This document shows, in pieces, positions 52,877 through 60,747 of a stretch of 64,000 nt of DNA. Location: contig OZ257137.1 in NCBI GenBank assembly GCA_965279115.1, forward strand, positions 5,146,001-5,210,000. Direction: 5' to 3'. The notes under the pieces were generated by a model. The model was not told the origin of the DNA and ran no database searches. It was given only the letters and a program-made list of their open reading frames with translations. The stretch comes from JAEUOS01 sp965279115. GTDB lineage: Bacteria > Pseudomonadota > Gammaproteobacteria > Burkholderiales > JAEUOS01. Each line of letters begins with the position of its first letter. The stretch's first letter is position 1. The position numbers and the translations under genes were made by a program.

Positions 52877-54976
52877 ATGAATCTGAACGACTTGCCGCTA
52901 ACAGCAGCCTTGCGTATGACGGAAATTGCGACCGCGCGCATTGCCGAAGACCTTCTCATCCAGGTGCCAACATTGACACCGGCCGATACAAACGCGCAGG
53001 CACGCGCTGTGTTCACAGACAATTCGCATGTCGCGAGCATCCCGGTGCTCGTCGATGCGACGCCGGTTGGTCTGATCACGCGCGACGAGTTCCTGAGTCT
53101 GATGGCGCGGCCGTTCGCTCCTGAACTGTTCAACCGAAAGAGCTGTACCCACTTCATGGATGCAAGGCCGCTTGTCGTCGAGGTGTCGCTCCAGATCTCC
53201 GAGCTGAGCGCGCGCGCTGTCGACGCCGGCGGGAAAGCGCTCAAGGACGGCTTCATCCTCACCCGCGATGGCGTCTACGTCGGCATCGGCAAGGGCTTCG
53301 ATCTTGTCAAGGCGCTCTCTGACCTGCAGATAGAGAAAAACCTGCAACTCACGGAAAGCATCAACTACGCCAGGCAGAAGACCATCGACATCCAGACCAT
53401 GCTGCAGAACATGCCGCAGGGCATCCTGACCATCTCTGCCGGCAACAAGGTGCATCCGGAATATTCCGCGTACCTCGAGACCATCCTGGAAACAGGGGAC
53501 ATTGCGGGGCGCGATGTCATGGAGCTGGTGTTCAAGGACTCCAACCTCGGCGCGGATGCGCTTTCGCAGATCGAGGCGGTCGGCGGCGCCTGTGTCGGCG
53601 AGGACCTGATGAACTTCGAGTTCAACGAGCACCTGCTGGTGGGCGAGATCGAGAAAACCATGCCCGACGGGCGCAAGAAGGTGCTGGACCTGAACTGGTC
53701 GCCGATCACCGATGATGCGGGCAACATCGTGCGCCTGATGCTGTGCGTGCGCGACGTCACCGAACTGCGCGCGCTGGCCGCCGAGGCCGGCAAGCAGAGG
53801 GCGGAACTCGAGATCATTGGCGAGATCCTCGCGGTGACGCAGGAAAAATTCCATGAGTTCACCGAGTCGGCGATCCGCTTCATCGACGAGAACGAGGTGA
53901 TCATCCGCCAGCATACCGATCACGATCCCGCGGCGGTATCGCACCTGTTCCGCAACATGCACACCATCAAGGGCAACGCCCGCACCTACGGGCTGCGCCA
54001 TCTCACCGACACGCTGCACAAGGCGGAGCAGACTTATGACGAGCTGCGCAAGCCGCGCCCGGACATCGCCTGGGACCAGGATTCCCTGCTCGCCGAGCTC
54101 GCGGACGTGAAGGCCGCGGTGGAACGCTACGCACGCGTCAATGACGTGAGCCTCGGGCGGCGCGGTCCGGGCCGGCGCGCCAGCATCGAACGCTTCCTCA
54201 TGGTCGACAAGGAACACATCCAGGACACCCTGCGCCGTCTCGAGGCCGTCAACACCGGAAACATCCATGAACTGCTGGCCGCGCGCAACGCGGTGCGCAA
54301 CGTGTTGCGCCTGCTCGGCACCGAGCCGATCTCGAAGATCCTCGACGGTGTCCTGTCGTCGGTACCCTCGCTGGCACAGGAACTCGGCAAGGTTGCGCCG
54401 ATGGTCGATATCGAGGACAACGGCTATGTCCTGCGCAGCCAGATCGGCGCGACGCTGAAGAACGTATTCACGCACCTGATCCGCAATTCGGTCGATCACG
54501 GCCTCGAGACAGCCGCAGAGCGCCAGGCTGCCAACAAGCCCGCCGCCGGCACGCTCACGTTGCATCTTTCGGTCGACGGCCCGATGTTGCGTATCGGCCT
54601 GAAAGACGACGGCCGCGGGCTGGCACTTGCGAAGATCCACGCGCGCGCCGTCGAAAGCGGCAAGGCCGAGGCGGGCGCGAAGCTTTCCGACGAGAGTATC
54701 GCCGACCTGGTGTTCCTGCCCGGGCTCTCCACCGCCAGCAGCATCTCCGAAGTGTCGGGGCGTGGCGTCGGCATGGACGCGGCCATCAATTTCATTCGCG
54801 CCGAGCAGGGTTCGATCAAGATCCACTTCACCGACGACGCCGTCGGCGCGCCGTTCCGCCAGTTCGAGACGGTCGTGTATCTGCCGTTGCGGTTCGTGGA
54901 ACACCTGGAAGCGCCCCTTTCGGCCGAACCGGCCGTGACGCAGCGCCTGATCACGCAAGCCGCTGCGGCGGCCTGA
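52877..54976 (+). CDS. CheA-like hybrid sensor kinase (CBS-like - PAS - Hpt - HATPase) without a CheW domain
   Basis: 699 residues from the ATG at 52877. Residues ~20-165 resemble a CBS-type sensor pair (ASIPVLVDATPVGLITRDEF, then DGFILTRDGVYVGIGKGFDL). A PAS-like domain follows (~190-310). An Hpt domain carries His362 in FRNMHTIKGNARTYGL, the CheA phosphorylation motif. A CheA-type ATPase follows: HLIRNSVDHGLETAAER (N box), LKDDGRGLAL (G1) and SEVSGRGVGMDAA (G2). The protein stops without the P5/CheW-like coupling domain or a P2 domain. It heads a five-gene chemotaxis-like operon and should phosphorylate the CheY-like protein encoded downstream. Confidence 0.87.
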   Translation: MNLNDLPLTAALRMTEIATARIAEDLLIQVPTLTPADTNAQARAVFTDNSHVASIPVLVDATPVGLITRDEFLSLMARPFAPELFNRKSCTHFMDARPLVVEVSLQISELSARAVDAGGKALKDGFILTRDGVYVGIGKGFDLVKALSDLQIEKNLQLTESINYARQKTIDIQTMLQNMPQGILTISAGNKVHPEYSAYLETILETGDIAGRDVMELVFKDSNLGADALSQIEAVGGACVGEDLMNFEFNEHLLVGEIEKTMPDGRKKVLDLNWSPITDDAGNIVRLMLCVRDVTELRALAAEAGKQRAELEIIGEILAVTQEKFHEFTESAIRFIDENEVIIRQHTDHDPAAVSHLFRNMHTIKGNARTYGLRHLTDTLHKAEQTYDELRKPRPDIAWDQDSLLAELADVKAAVERYARVNDVSLGRRGPGRRASIERFLMVDKEHIQDTLRRLEAVNTGNIHELLAARNAVRNVLRLLGTEPISKILDGVLSSVPSLAQELGKVAPMVDIEDNGYVLRSQIGATLKNVFTHLIRNSVDHGLETAAERQAANKPAAGTLTLHLSVDGPMLRIGLKDDGRGLALAKIHARAVESGKAEAGAKLSDESIADLVFLPGLSTASSISEVSGRGVGMDAAINFIRAEQGSIKIHFTDDAVGAPFRQFETVVYLPLRFVEHLEAPLSAEPAVTQRLITQAAAAA

Positions 54977-55005
54977 GCGCCAACCATGCAGAGCGAGGTA
55001 GTCAA

Positions 55006-55983
55006 ATGAAAGATGAATCCATACTGTTGAGCAAGGTGCTGGTCCTGGACAGCGAGGCCGAGGATTCAGGAATCCTGAAAGCCCTGTGCGAGGAAAACGC
55101 GCTGGTGGCGATCCGCCCGCAACGCGCCGGGCGCGCGAGCGTGATGGAGATCCTGGGCTCGAACATCGACCTGGGCGGGATCATGATCCATGACAATTTC
55201 GGCGGTCCTCTGCATGGCATCCCGCTGGCCCGCGCCATCCGCGGCCTGCGCCCGGAGCTGCCGATCTTCCTGCGCCGCGACCAGCGTCCGGACCTGGAGG
55301 ATCTGGGGGGAGCGGACGCATCGATGTTCCGCTGCGTCTACACCTTCGCCGACCTCGCGGTATTGCAGGCGTCGCTGGACGCTTCGATCTTCAACCGCAT
55401 CTATCCCACCACGCTGGTGCGCGGCATCACCGAAATGACGCGCGCTTCATTGACGTCGCTGTTCCACGATTGCGAAGTGACGGTCGAGGCTCCCTACCTG
55501 GTCAAGGACCGGCTGGTGTATGGCGAGGTGTTCACCCTGATTTCCCTGGAAAGCAGCTGGTGCCGTGGTTACATGATGTTGCAGGCCTCGGAAGACGAGT
55601 TGCTGAGCCTGATGCCGGACGCCGGCGGCGGCCAGCGGCTGGATGCGATCGCGCTGCGCGAGCTCAACAGCATGCTGGGCGAGGCCACCAACATGATCTG
55701 GGGCGCCTTCAAGAATCGCTATCTGGGCGGGGGCAAGCCCGGCGAGAACGCGCATATCCAGGTACCGATCATCGTCAATCACCAGCAGCGCTTCATTTCG
55801 TTCGGGTCCGAAGATCCGCAATTGAGCCTGCGCTACACGTTGCGCAACCGGCTCCATGCAGGACGCGCGCCGGTTTCGATCTATCAGCGATTCATCTTCA
55901 ACCTCAACTGGGCGCCCGAGGAAATGACCGAGACCAGCGCCGTCGAGTCGGTATTCGAATCCGGCGAACTCGAAGTGTTCTGA
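55006..55983 (+). CDS. Receiver-like plus CheX-type phosphatase protein
   Basis: 325 residues; GAGG 8 nt before the ATG. Residues ~8-125 have the alternating alpha/beta pattern of a response-regulator receiver (KVLVLDSEAEDSG, then GGIMIHDNFGG), but the acidic pocket is degenerate. Residues ~150-310 form a CheX/CheC-like domain, with LRELNSMLGEATNMIWGAFK matching the E-x-x-N catalytic helix of CheX phosphatases. It likely dephosphorylates the CheY-like partner. The gene lies 29 bp after the kinase gene and 44 bp before the CheY-like gene. Confidence 0.8.
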   Translation: MKDESILLSKVLVLDSEAEDSGILKALCEENALVAIRPQRAGRASVMEILGSNIDLGGIMIHDNFGGPLHGIPLARAIRGLRPELPIFLRRDQRPDLEDLGGADASMFRCVYTFADLAVLQASLDASIFNRIYPTTLVRGITEMTRASLTSLFHDCEVTVEAPYLVKDRLVYGEVFTLISLESSWCRGYMMLQASEDELLSLMPDAGGGQRLDAIALRELNSMLGEATNMIWGAFKNRYLGGGKPGENAHIQVPIIVNHQQRFISFGSEDPQLSLRYTLRNRLHAGRAPVSIYQRFIFNLNWAPEEMTETSAVESVFESGELEVF

Positions 55984-56027
55984 GAACCCACCCATTCAGC
56001 CCGATTTTCAACTCAAGGAGATTCAAA

Positions 56028-56393
56028 ATGGCACAAGTACTCGTGGTAGACGATTCCGGCACGGTCCGCAATGAAGTCTGCGAATTCCTCAAGGCCAACG
56101 GCCTCACCGTGACGCCCGCGGTGGATGGCAAGGACGGCCTGGACAAGCTCAGGGCGGATCCGTCCATCAAGCTGGTGGTCAGCGACGTCAACATGCCCAA
56201 CATGGACGGATTGACGATGGTCGAGAAAATCCGTGGCGAGCTCAAGAACAGCACCGCCAACATCATCATGCTCACCACCGAAAACAGCCCCTCCATGAAG
56301 GAGCGCGGCAAGGCCGCCGGCATCAAGGGCTGGATCGTCAAGCCGTTCAATGGCCCGTCGGTGATCGCTTCCCTGAAGAAACTCGCGGCCTAG
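56028..56393 (+). CDS. CheY-like single-domain response regulator
   Basis: 121 residues with AAGGAG upstream. It is a complete receiver domain: VLVVDDSGTVR (acidic pair), LVVSDVNMPNMDG (phosphoacceptor Asp in SDVNMP), IMLTTENS (Thr switch) and GWIVKPF (Lys). There is no output domain, so it signals by protein contact, as CheY does. It lies between the two CheX-type genes and the MCP-like gene, and is the expected phosphate acceptor of the CheA-like kinase. Confidence 0.95.
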   Translation: MAQVLVVDDSGTVRNEVCEFLKANGLTVTPAVDGKDGLDKLRADPSIKLVVSDVNMPNMDGLTMVEKIRGELKNSTANIIMLTTENSPSMKERGKAAGIKGWIVKPFNGPSVIASLKKLAA

Positions 56394-56481
56394 CCTGTCG
56401 CGGCGGTTGTTGCAGGGGGGGTCCGCCGCCGTCACCAGGCGGGCGGACGAGCTTTCCGGTAGGCCAATGTTGGAGCTTCAA

Positions 56482-57255
56482 ATGGAGTTACTGATTGGAT
56501 TAGGCGTCGGACTTTTGCTGTGCGGCGCAATCATGCAGTACCGCTTGTCGGCCGTGCGCCGTGCAGGTGATGACGCATTGGCGGAGCGCGACGGCCGAAT
56601 CGCCGAGTTGTCCGCGCGCCCTGAGGTCGAGGCGGTCTCCGCCGAGCGGGCCCGCCAGGAAGCGCGCATCGCCGAACTGGAGGCGGTGCTGCACGAGCAA
56701 TCGTGCCGGCATGCCGATGCCATCGCCGCGGGCGAAGCCGCGGCGGCGGCCGCCTTCGAGGAAGGCACTTCCCGCGCGGGAGCGGATGCGCGCGCCAGTC
56801 TGGAGGTCCTGCGCAACCGCCTGCAAACGGATCACGCCCGGTTGTCCGGCGAAGCAGGTTCGCTGATGGGCATCGTCGATACCGTGGTCAGGTGGCATGA
56901 CGAAATGCAGTTCATCCTCGCCAACAACCAGGAAGTCAAGCGCCAGAACCAGAGGTTCGAGGGCGTGGTGCGGCAGATCGGCTTGCTCGCCTTGAACGCA
57001 TCGATCGAAGCCGCGCGGGCGGGGGAGGCCGGGCGCGGCTTCGCCGTCGTCGCCGAAAGCGTGCGCAAGCTTGCCGCGCAATCGGAGGAACTCGCCGGTG
57101 AGTTCCGCGACATCCTGGACAAGAACGACCTGCTGACCACCACCACGTTCCAGGACCTGCAGGCGAGCAGCAACATGATCCGCACCGCGCTGTTCGGGCT
57201 CAACGCGGTGAGCGACAAGTTCCGGGAGACCCTGTCGGAGGCGAACGTCACATGA
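56482..57255 (+). CDS. Short methyl-accepting-chemotaxis-protein-like signal transducer
   Basis: 257 residues from the ATG at 56482 (TTGGAG 6 nt upstream). One N-terminal transmembrane helix (LLIGLGVGLLLCGAIMQYR) is followed by a long coiled coil (residues ~30-120) and a truncated MCP signalling tip: IGLLALNASIEAARAGEAGR, then GFAVVAESVRKLAAQS. There is no periplasmic sensor or HAMP domain, and few heptads follow the tip, so it is far shorter than ordinary receptors. Its stop overlaps the next gene's start (ATGA). Confidence 0.85.
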   Translation: MELLIGLGVGLLLCGAIMQYRLSAVRRAGDDALAERDGRIAELSARPEVEAVSAERARQEARIAELEAVLHEQSCRHADAIAAGEAAAAAAFEEGTSRAGADARASLEVLRNRLQTDHARLSGEAGSLMGIVDTVVRWHDEMQFILANNQEVKRQNQRFEGVVRQIGLLALNASIEAARAGEAGRGFAVVAESVRKLAAQSEELAGEFRDILDKNDLLTTTTFQDLQASSNMIRTALFGLNAVSDKFRETLSEANVT

Positions 57256-57830
57256 CGATTTCGCCAGCGGCCTGCGCGTCGATAGACCGGCTGTTCGAGC
57301 AGACCATACGCGATTGCTGCCTCGTGGATGAAGGCGACCAATGTACGGTGATTCAGCGCGAATCCCCGCAGATATCGGACGACCGTGGCACCGTCAGGCG
57401 TGTCGCCGCATGCAGCATTTCGGCCTACGGGTTCAGGATCGTCATCCTCTACGAGTTCAGCGACGACGCGGCGACGGCGTGCTTTCTGCGCCGCAAGTTC
57501 CGCATCGCCGAGACGGAGCCCGATACGGGTTTCCTCTCGGACGCCTGCGCGGAGTTCATCAACATGTCGGTCGGCGCGGCGAAGGGCGTGCTCACGACGG
57601 CCGTGCCCATCCTGGGGATGTCGACACCATACTTCCTCGAGCATCGCGGCCGGCGGCATCTCGCATCATTGAAGCCGGCGCACAGCCGTTCGCTCGATGT
57701 CATGACGGGCGACGGCTGCCGCTTCGATGTGAGCTATTGCGTGTGTGTCGGCCGAAAGTCCAGTGTGGACTTCAACATCGACGTCCGTCCGCGGGAGTTA
57801 GAGCAGGCAGGGGAGATGGAGCTCTTCTAG
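57252..57830 (+). CDS. CheX-like protein
   Basis: 192 residues, translationally coupled to the MCP-like gene by a 4-bp overlap. The central helix DACAEFINMSVGAAKGVLTT resembles the CheX/CheC catalytic helix, with Glu and Asn at the expected spacing. Strands at RIVILYEFSDD and VSYCVCVGRKSSVDFNI fit the CheX fold. It is a second phosphatase-like or chemoreceptor-interacting protein in the operon, with acidic C-terminus EQAGEMELF similar to the ELEVF end of the first. It is the last gene of the operon. Confidence 0.72.
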   Translation: MTISPAACASIDRLFEQTIRDCCLVDEGDQCTVIQRESPQISDDRGTVRRVAACSISAYGFRIVILYEFSDDAATACFLRRKFRIAETEPDTGFLSDACAEFINMSVGAAKGVLTTAVPILGMSTPYFLEHRGRRHLASLKPAHSRSLDVMTGDGCRFDVSYCVCVGRKSSVDFNIDVRPRELEQAGEMELF

Positions 57831-57867
57831 CGCGGACAGGCCTGTCGACCGGGCCCGCGCCGGACCC

Positions 57868-58296
57868 TCATGTGCGGCGGCGAAAGCGCACCCATCCTTC
57901 GCTTCCGGCAAGATGGATCTTGTCGATCCGGAAGCCGGCGGCATGCCAGGACATCGTCCAGGGCCGGGCCGCGGTGCTGCGCTGATTCGCCCAGAAGGCC
58001 TGGTGTTTAAAGGCCGACGCAGGCAGGGCAATGCCGACATGTTCTGGAAAGTCGGCAAGCCGCAGGGTGGTTTCCGTCAGCCTGATCTTCGCCAGGTAGT
58101 CGTAGAGCGGACGGTACTTCCCGCGCGGGCGCGAGGGCAGGTTCGCAGCGGCCACCAGCCGGGCTTCGACGGGTAAGTCGGTATTGAGCGGCACCCAGCT
58201 CGGCCAGCCCGATCTCTGCAGGGTCGTGTACGCGTTGACGGAGTGCCCGTCACCGTCGGCGCGCTGCGCCGGTGACGTGCGAGTGGATGGTTGCAT
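57868..58296 (-). CDS. Hypothetical protein (DUF7662-like)
   Basis: 142 residues; GGGGAGG lies 4 nt before the ATG at 58296. The C-terminal part KYRPLYDYLAKIR, LRLADFPEHVGIALPASAF, then HQAFWANQRS and WHAAGFRIDKIHL resembles the small family with KYxPLxxYL, LPxSA and WWxN blocks that I know as DUF7662. Function is unknown; these proteins are often near DNA-related or toxin-antitoxin genes, but nothing of that kind is adjacent here. It converges on the chemotaxis-like operon. Confidence 0.7.
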   Translation of the reverse strand: MQPSTRTSPAQRADGDGHSVNAYTTLQRSGWPSWVPLNTDLPVEARLVAAANLPSRPRGKYRPLYDYLAKIRLTETTLRLADFPEHVGIALPASAFKHQAFWANQRSTAARPWTMSWHAAGFRIDKIHLAGSEGWVRFRRRT

Positions 58297-58480
58297 GGTC
58301 CTCCCCGGGCCGCCAGAGGCGATTGTTGTAGTCGCAGGATGCTAGCGGTCGATTCATACGGATTGATGACAGCAACATGATCGCCTTGTGCCCAGGGCTT
58401 GTGTGGAAGGTGATTGAAATCCCGCGGGGCGGGCCCATGTAGGCGTTTCCGGCGATGCGAATCGTCTCCGACATTGCCGC

Positions 58481-59299
58481 ATGCTTCTTCTTTCCCTTTG
58501 GGTTGCCGCCATCGCGACCGCGATCTGGCTGCTGCGCGAGCCCTTGCGGATCGAGCACAGGCGCCGGCGGGTGCGGCGCCAGCCGTTCCCGGCGGAATGG
58601 CGCGCCATCCTGCGGCGGCGTGTGCCCTACGTGGCCTCGATGCCGGCGGACCTGCAACTCCAGCTCAAGAAGCACATCCAGGTGTTCCTGGCGGAGAAGA
58701 CGTTCACCGGTTGCGCCGGCCTGGTGGTCAACGATGAAATGCGCGTCACCATCGCAGCGCAGGCCTGCCTTTTGATCCTGAACCGGCGCGCCGGGTACTT
58801 CGAAAGCCTGCGCGAGATCCTCGTATACCCGGATGCGTTCATCGTCGGCAAGACGCACGCGGACCACGCCGGCGTTGCGCACGAGCGCCGCGACGTGCTG
58901 GCCGGGGAATCCTGGTCGCGCGGGCAGGTGGTGCTGTCGTGGAACGACGCGGCCGAGGGCGCGCGGATCGCAAACGATGGCCGCAATGTCGTGATCCACG
59001 AGTTCGCCCACCAGCTTGACCAGGAGAACGGCCCCGCGAATGGCGCGCCGCGCATTGCCGGCAGGGCGCGCCGCGCGCGCTGGGCGGAGGTGATGGGGCG
59101 GGAGTTCGCGCTGTTGCAACAGCGTGCGCGCGAAGGGCGGCCATCGCTTCTCGACACCTATGGCGCGAGCGACCCGGCGGAGTTCTTCGCCGTCGCCTCG
59201 GAAGCCTTCTTCGAGCAGCCGTCCCGCCTGGCGGCGGAACACGCCGAACTCTACGCACAGCTGGCTGCGTTCTACAAGGTCGACCCCTTGAGCTGGTAG
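58481..59299 (+). CDS. mtfA: Zinc-dependent peptidase MtfA (peptidase family M90)
   Basis: 272 residues. A short N-terminal hydrophobic segment (LLLSLWVAAIATAIWLL) precedes the MtfA domain. NVVIHEFAHQLDQENGPANG is the M90 zinc motif HExxH, with FFAVASEAFFEQP providing the third ligand downstream. ILVYPDAFIV and GQVVLSWNDAAEGAR are further family blocks. In E. coli MtfA binds the repressor Mlc and influences glucose PTS expression; no PTS genes are visible here, so its target is unknown. Confidence 0.94.
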   Translation: MLLLSLWVAAIATAIWLLREPLRIEHRRRRVRRQPFPAEWRAILRRRVPYVASMPADLQLQLKKHIQVFLAEKTFTGCAGLVVNDEMRVTIAAQACLLILNRRAGYFESLREILVYPDAFIVGKTHADHAGVAHERRDVLAGESWSRGQVVLSWNDAAEGARIANDGRNVVIHEFAHQLDQENGPANGAPRIAGRARRARWAEVMGREFALLQQRAREGRPSLLDTYGASDPAEFFAVASEAFFEQPSRLAAEHAELYAQLAAFYKVDPLSW

Positions 59300-59356
59300 C
59301 GGAGTGCGCAGTGCCCGCTCGCCCGAGATGCCTTTCGGACTACGAAGGGCCGCCAT

Positions 59357-59377
59357 GCCGTCATCGTCGGGTCATCG
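59357..59377 (+). promoter_or_regulatory. Pho-box-like element upstream of the metallophosphoesterase-like gene
   Basis: GTCA cores at 59360-59363 and 59371-59374, exactly 11 bp apart, reading CCGTCAT-CGTC-GGGTCAT. It is oriented towards, and ~105-125 bp upstream of, the GTG start at 59482. Confidence 0.5.
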
Positions 59378-59481
59378 CCAGTCGATACCTTCCGTTCGCC
59401 CGCGCGCTCGCGCAGGTGCCGGCGCATGGGCATAGTCCAGCGTCGGCTTTGAACCGGCAACCATTCAGGGGAACAATCAAG

Positions 59482-60603
59482 GTGAAGAACTTCAAGCACG
59501 CCGGCGCGCTGTTGCGCCATGCCGCCCATGCGGTCGCGGTCCTCGCGCTCGCCATGTCGACGGCCGGCATCGCCAATGCGCACGACGACGATGACCATGA
59601 CGATCACGACGAGGGCAAGTACAGCATCGGCCTGTGGGGCGACCTGCCCTACGACACCGCCGGTTCCAACGTCCAGACCACCATCGGCGTTCCCAACCTC
59701 ATCGCCGACATGAACGCGCAGAAACTGAAGTTCACCGTGCATGACGGCGACCTAAAGGCCGGCAGCTATCCGGTGTGCAACGATGCCCTGTATCAGCGCT
59801 CGCTCGACTTCTTCAGCATGCTGCGTGCGCCGGCCATGTTCACGCCCGGCGACAACGACTGGACCGATTGCGACCGGCCTGCCAACGGCGGCTTCAATTC
59901 GCGCGAGCGCTTGGACCATGAGCGCGCGGTGTTCTTCGCGACGCCGTACTCGCTGGGCCAACGCAAGCTCCGGCAGGAAGTGCAGAACGAGGCGGCCTGC
60001 CTCGGTGCGGGCGGCAATCTGGTGCCGTGCGTCGAGAATCGCCGCTGGACGGTTGGCAATGTCGTCTACGTGACACTCAACGTGCCAGGCTCCTGCAACA
60101 ACCTGTGCGACACGGCCCCCGACGCCGCGGAATTCAACGCCCGCAATGCGGCCAACATCAAGTGGATGCGCGAAACCTTCACCCGCGCCAAGGCCCGCAA
60201 CGCCGCCGCGGTGATGGTGATCGCCCAGGCCAATCCGGGCTGGGACCTTTCGGATCCGACCCGTGCGCCGCTGCGCGACCCGAAGACCCTCGCTGAAGCC
60301 AACCCGGCGACGGACGGCTACAAGGATTACCTGCTGGCCCTGCGCGACGAGGTGGTCGCCTTCCGCAAGCCGGTGGCCTATGTGCACGGTGACTCGCACT
60401 ACTTCCGCATCGACAAGCCGCTGCTCAACGCCAGCGGCCTGCGCCTGGAGAACTTCACCCGCGTGGAAACCTTCGGCAACGCCGCCGGTACCAACAACGA
60501 CGTGCAGTGGATCAAGGTGAACGTGGATTCCCGCAGCCGCGAGGTGTTTTCGTACCAGCCGATGATCGTCCCGGGCAACCGGGTCGCGGTCCCGGCGCCC
60601 TGA
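59482..60603 (+). CDS. Secreted metallophosphoesterase-like protein
   Basis: 373 residues from a GTG at 59482; upstream in-frame codons are open but that choice gives a good signal peptide (AVAVLALAMSTAGIANA-H). A His/Asp-rich stretch (residues ~31-42, HDDDDHDDHDEG) opens the mature protein and may bind metal. Calcineurin-like motifs include GLWGDLPY, VHDGDLKAG (GD), FTPGDNDWTDC (GDND in place of GNHE) and YVHGDSHYFRI (GHxH replaced by GDSH). The active site is therefore a variant and the substrate unknown. A Pho-box-like element upstream fits phosphate release from an external substrate (inference). Confidence 0.8.
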   Translation: MKNFKHAGALLRHAAHAVAVLALAMSTAGIANAHDDDDHDDHDEGKYSIGLWGDLPYDTAGSNVQTTIGVPNLIADMNAQKLKFTVHDGDLKAGSYPVCNDALYQRSLDFFSMLRAPAMFTPGDNDWTDCDRPANGGFNSRERLDHERAVFFATPYSLGQRKLRQEVQNEAACLGAGGNLVPCVENRRWTVGNVVYVTLNVPGSCNNLCDTAPDAAEFNARNAANIKWMRETFTRAKARNAAAVMVIAQANPGWDLSDPTRAPLRDPKTLAEANPATDGYKDYLLALRDEVVAFRKPVAYVHGDSHYFRIDKPLLNASGLRLENFTRVETFGNAAGTNNDVQWIKVNVDSRSREVFSYQPMIVPGNRVAVPAP

Positions 60604-60697
60604 AGCCGCGGCGCCTTCCCCGCGTGCATCGCGGGGAAGCGCGGAGTTTCCCGCGCCTGGATGCATCCCGGCGGGAATGCAGGTTGAATTGTGCGAA

Positions 60698-60724
60698 AGG
60701 CCCGGCGCAACGCCGGGCCTTTTT
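60698..60724 (+). terminator. Rho-independent terminator of the metallophosphoesterase-like gene
   Basis: A 10-bp perfect stem (60698-60707 with 60711-60720, CAA loop) followed by TTTTT. It may also act weakly for the convergent CorA-like gene because three A precede the stem on the plus strand. Confidence 0.9.
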
Positions 60725-60747
60725 GCATGGTGCCGGGAGGTTTGCGG

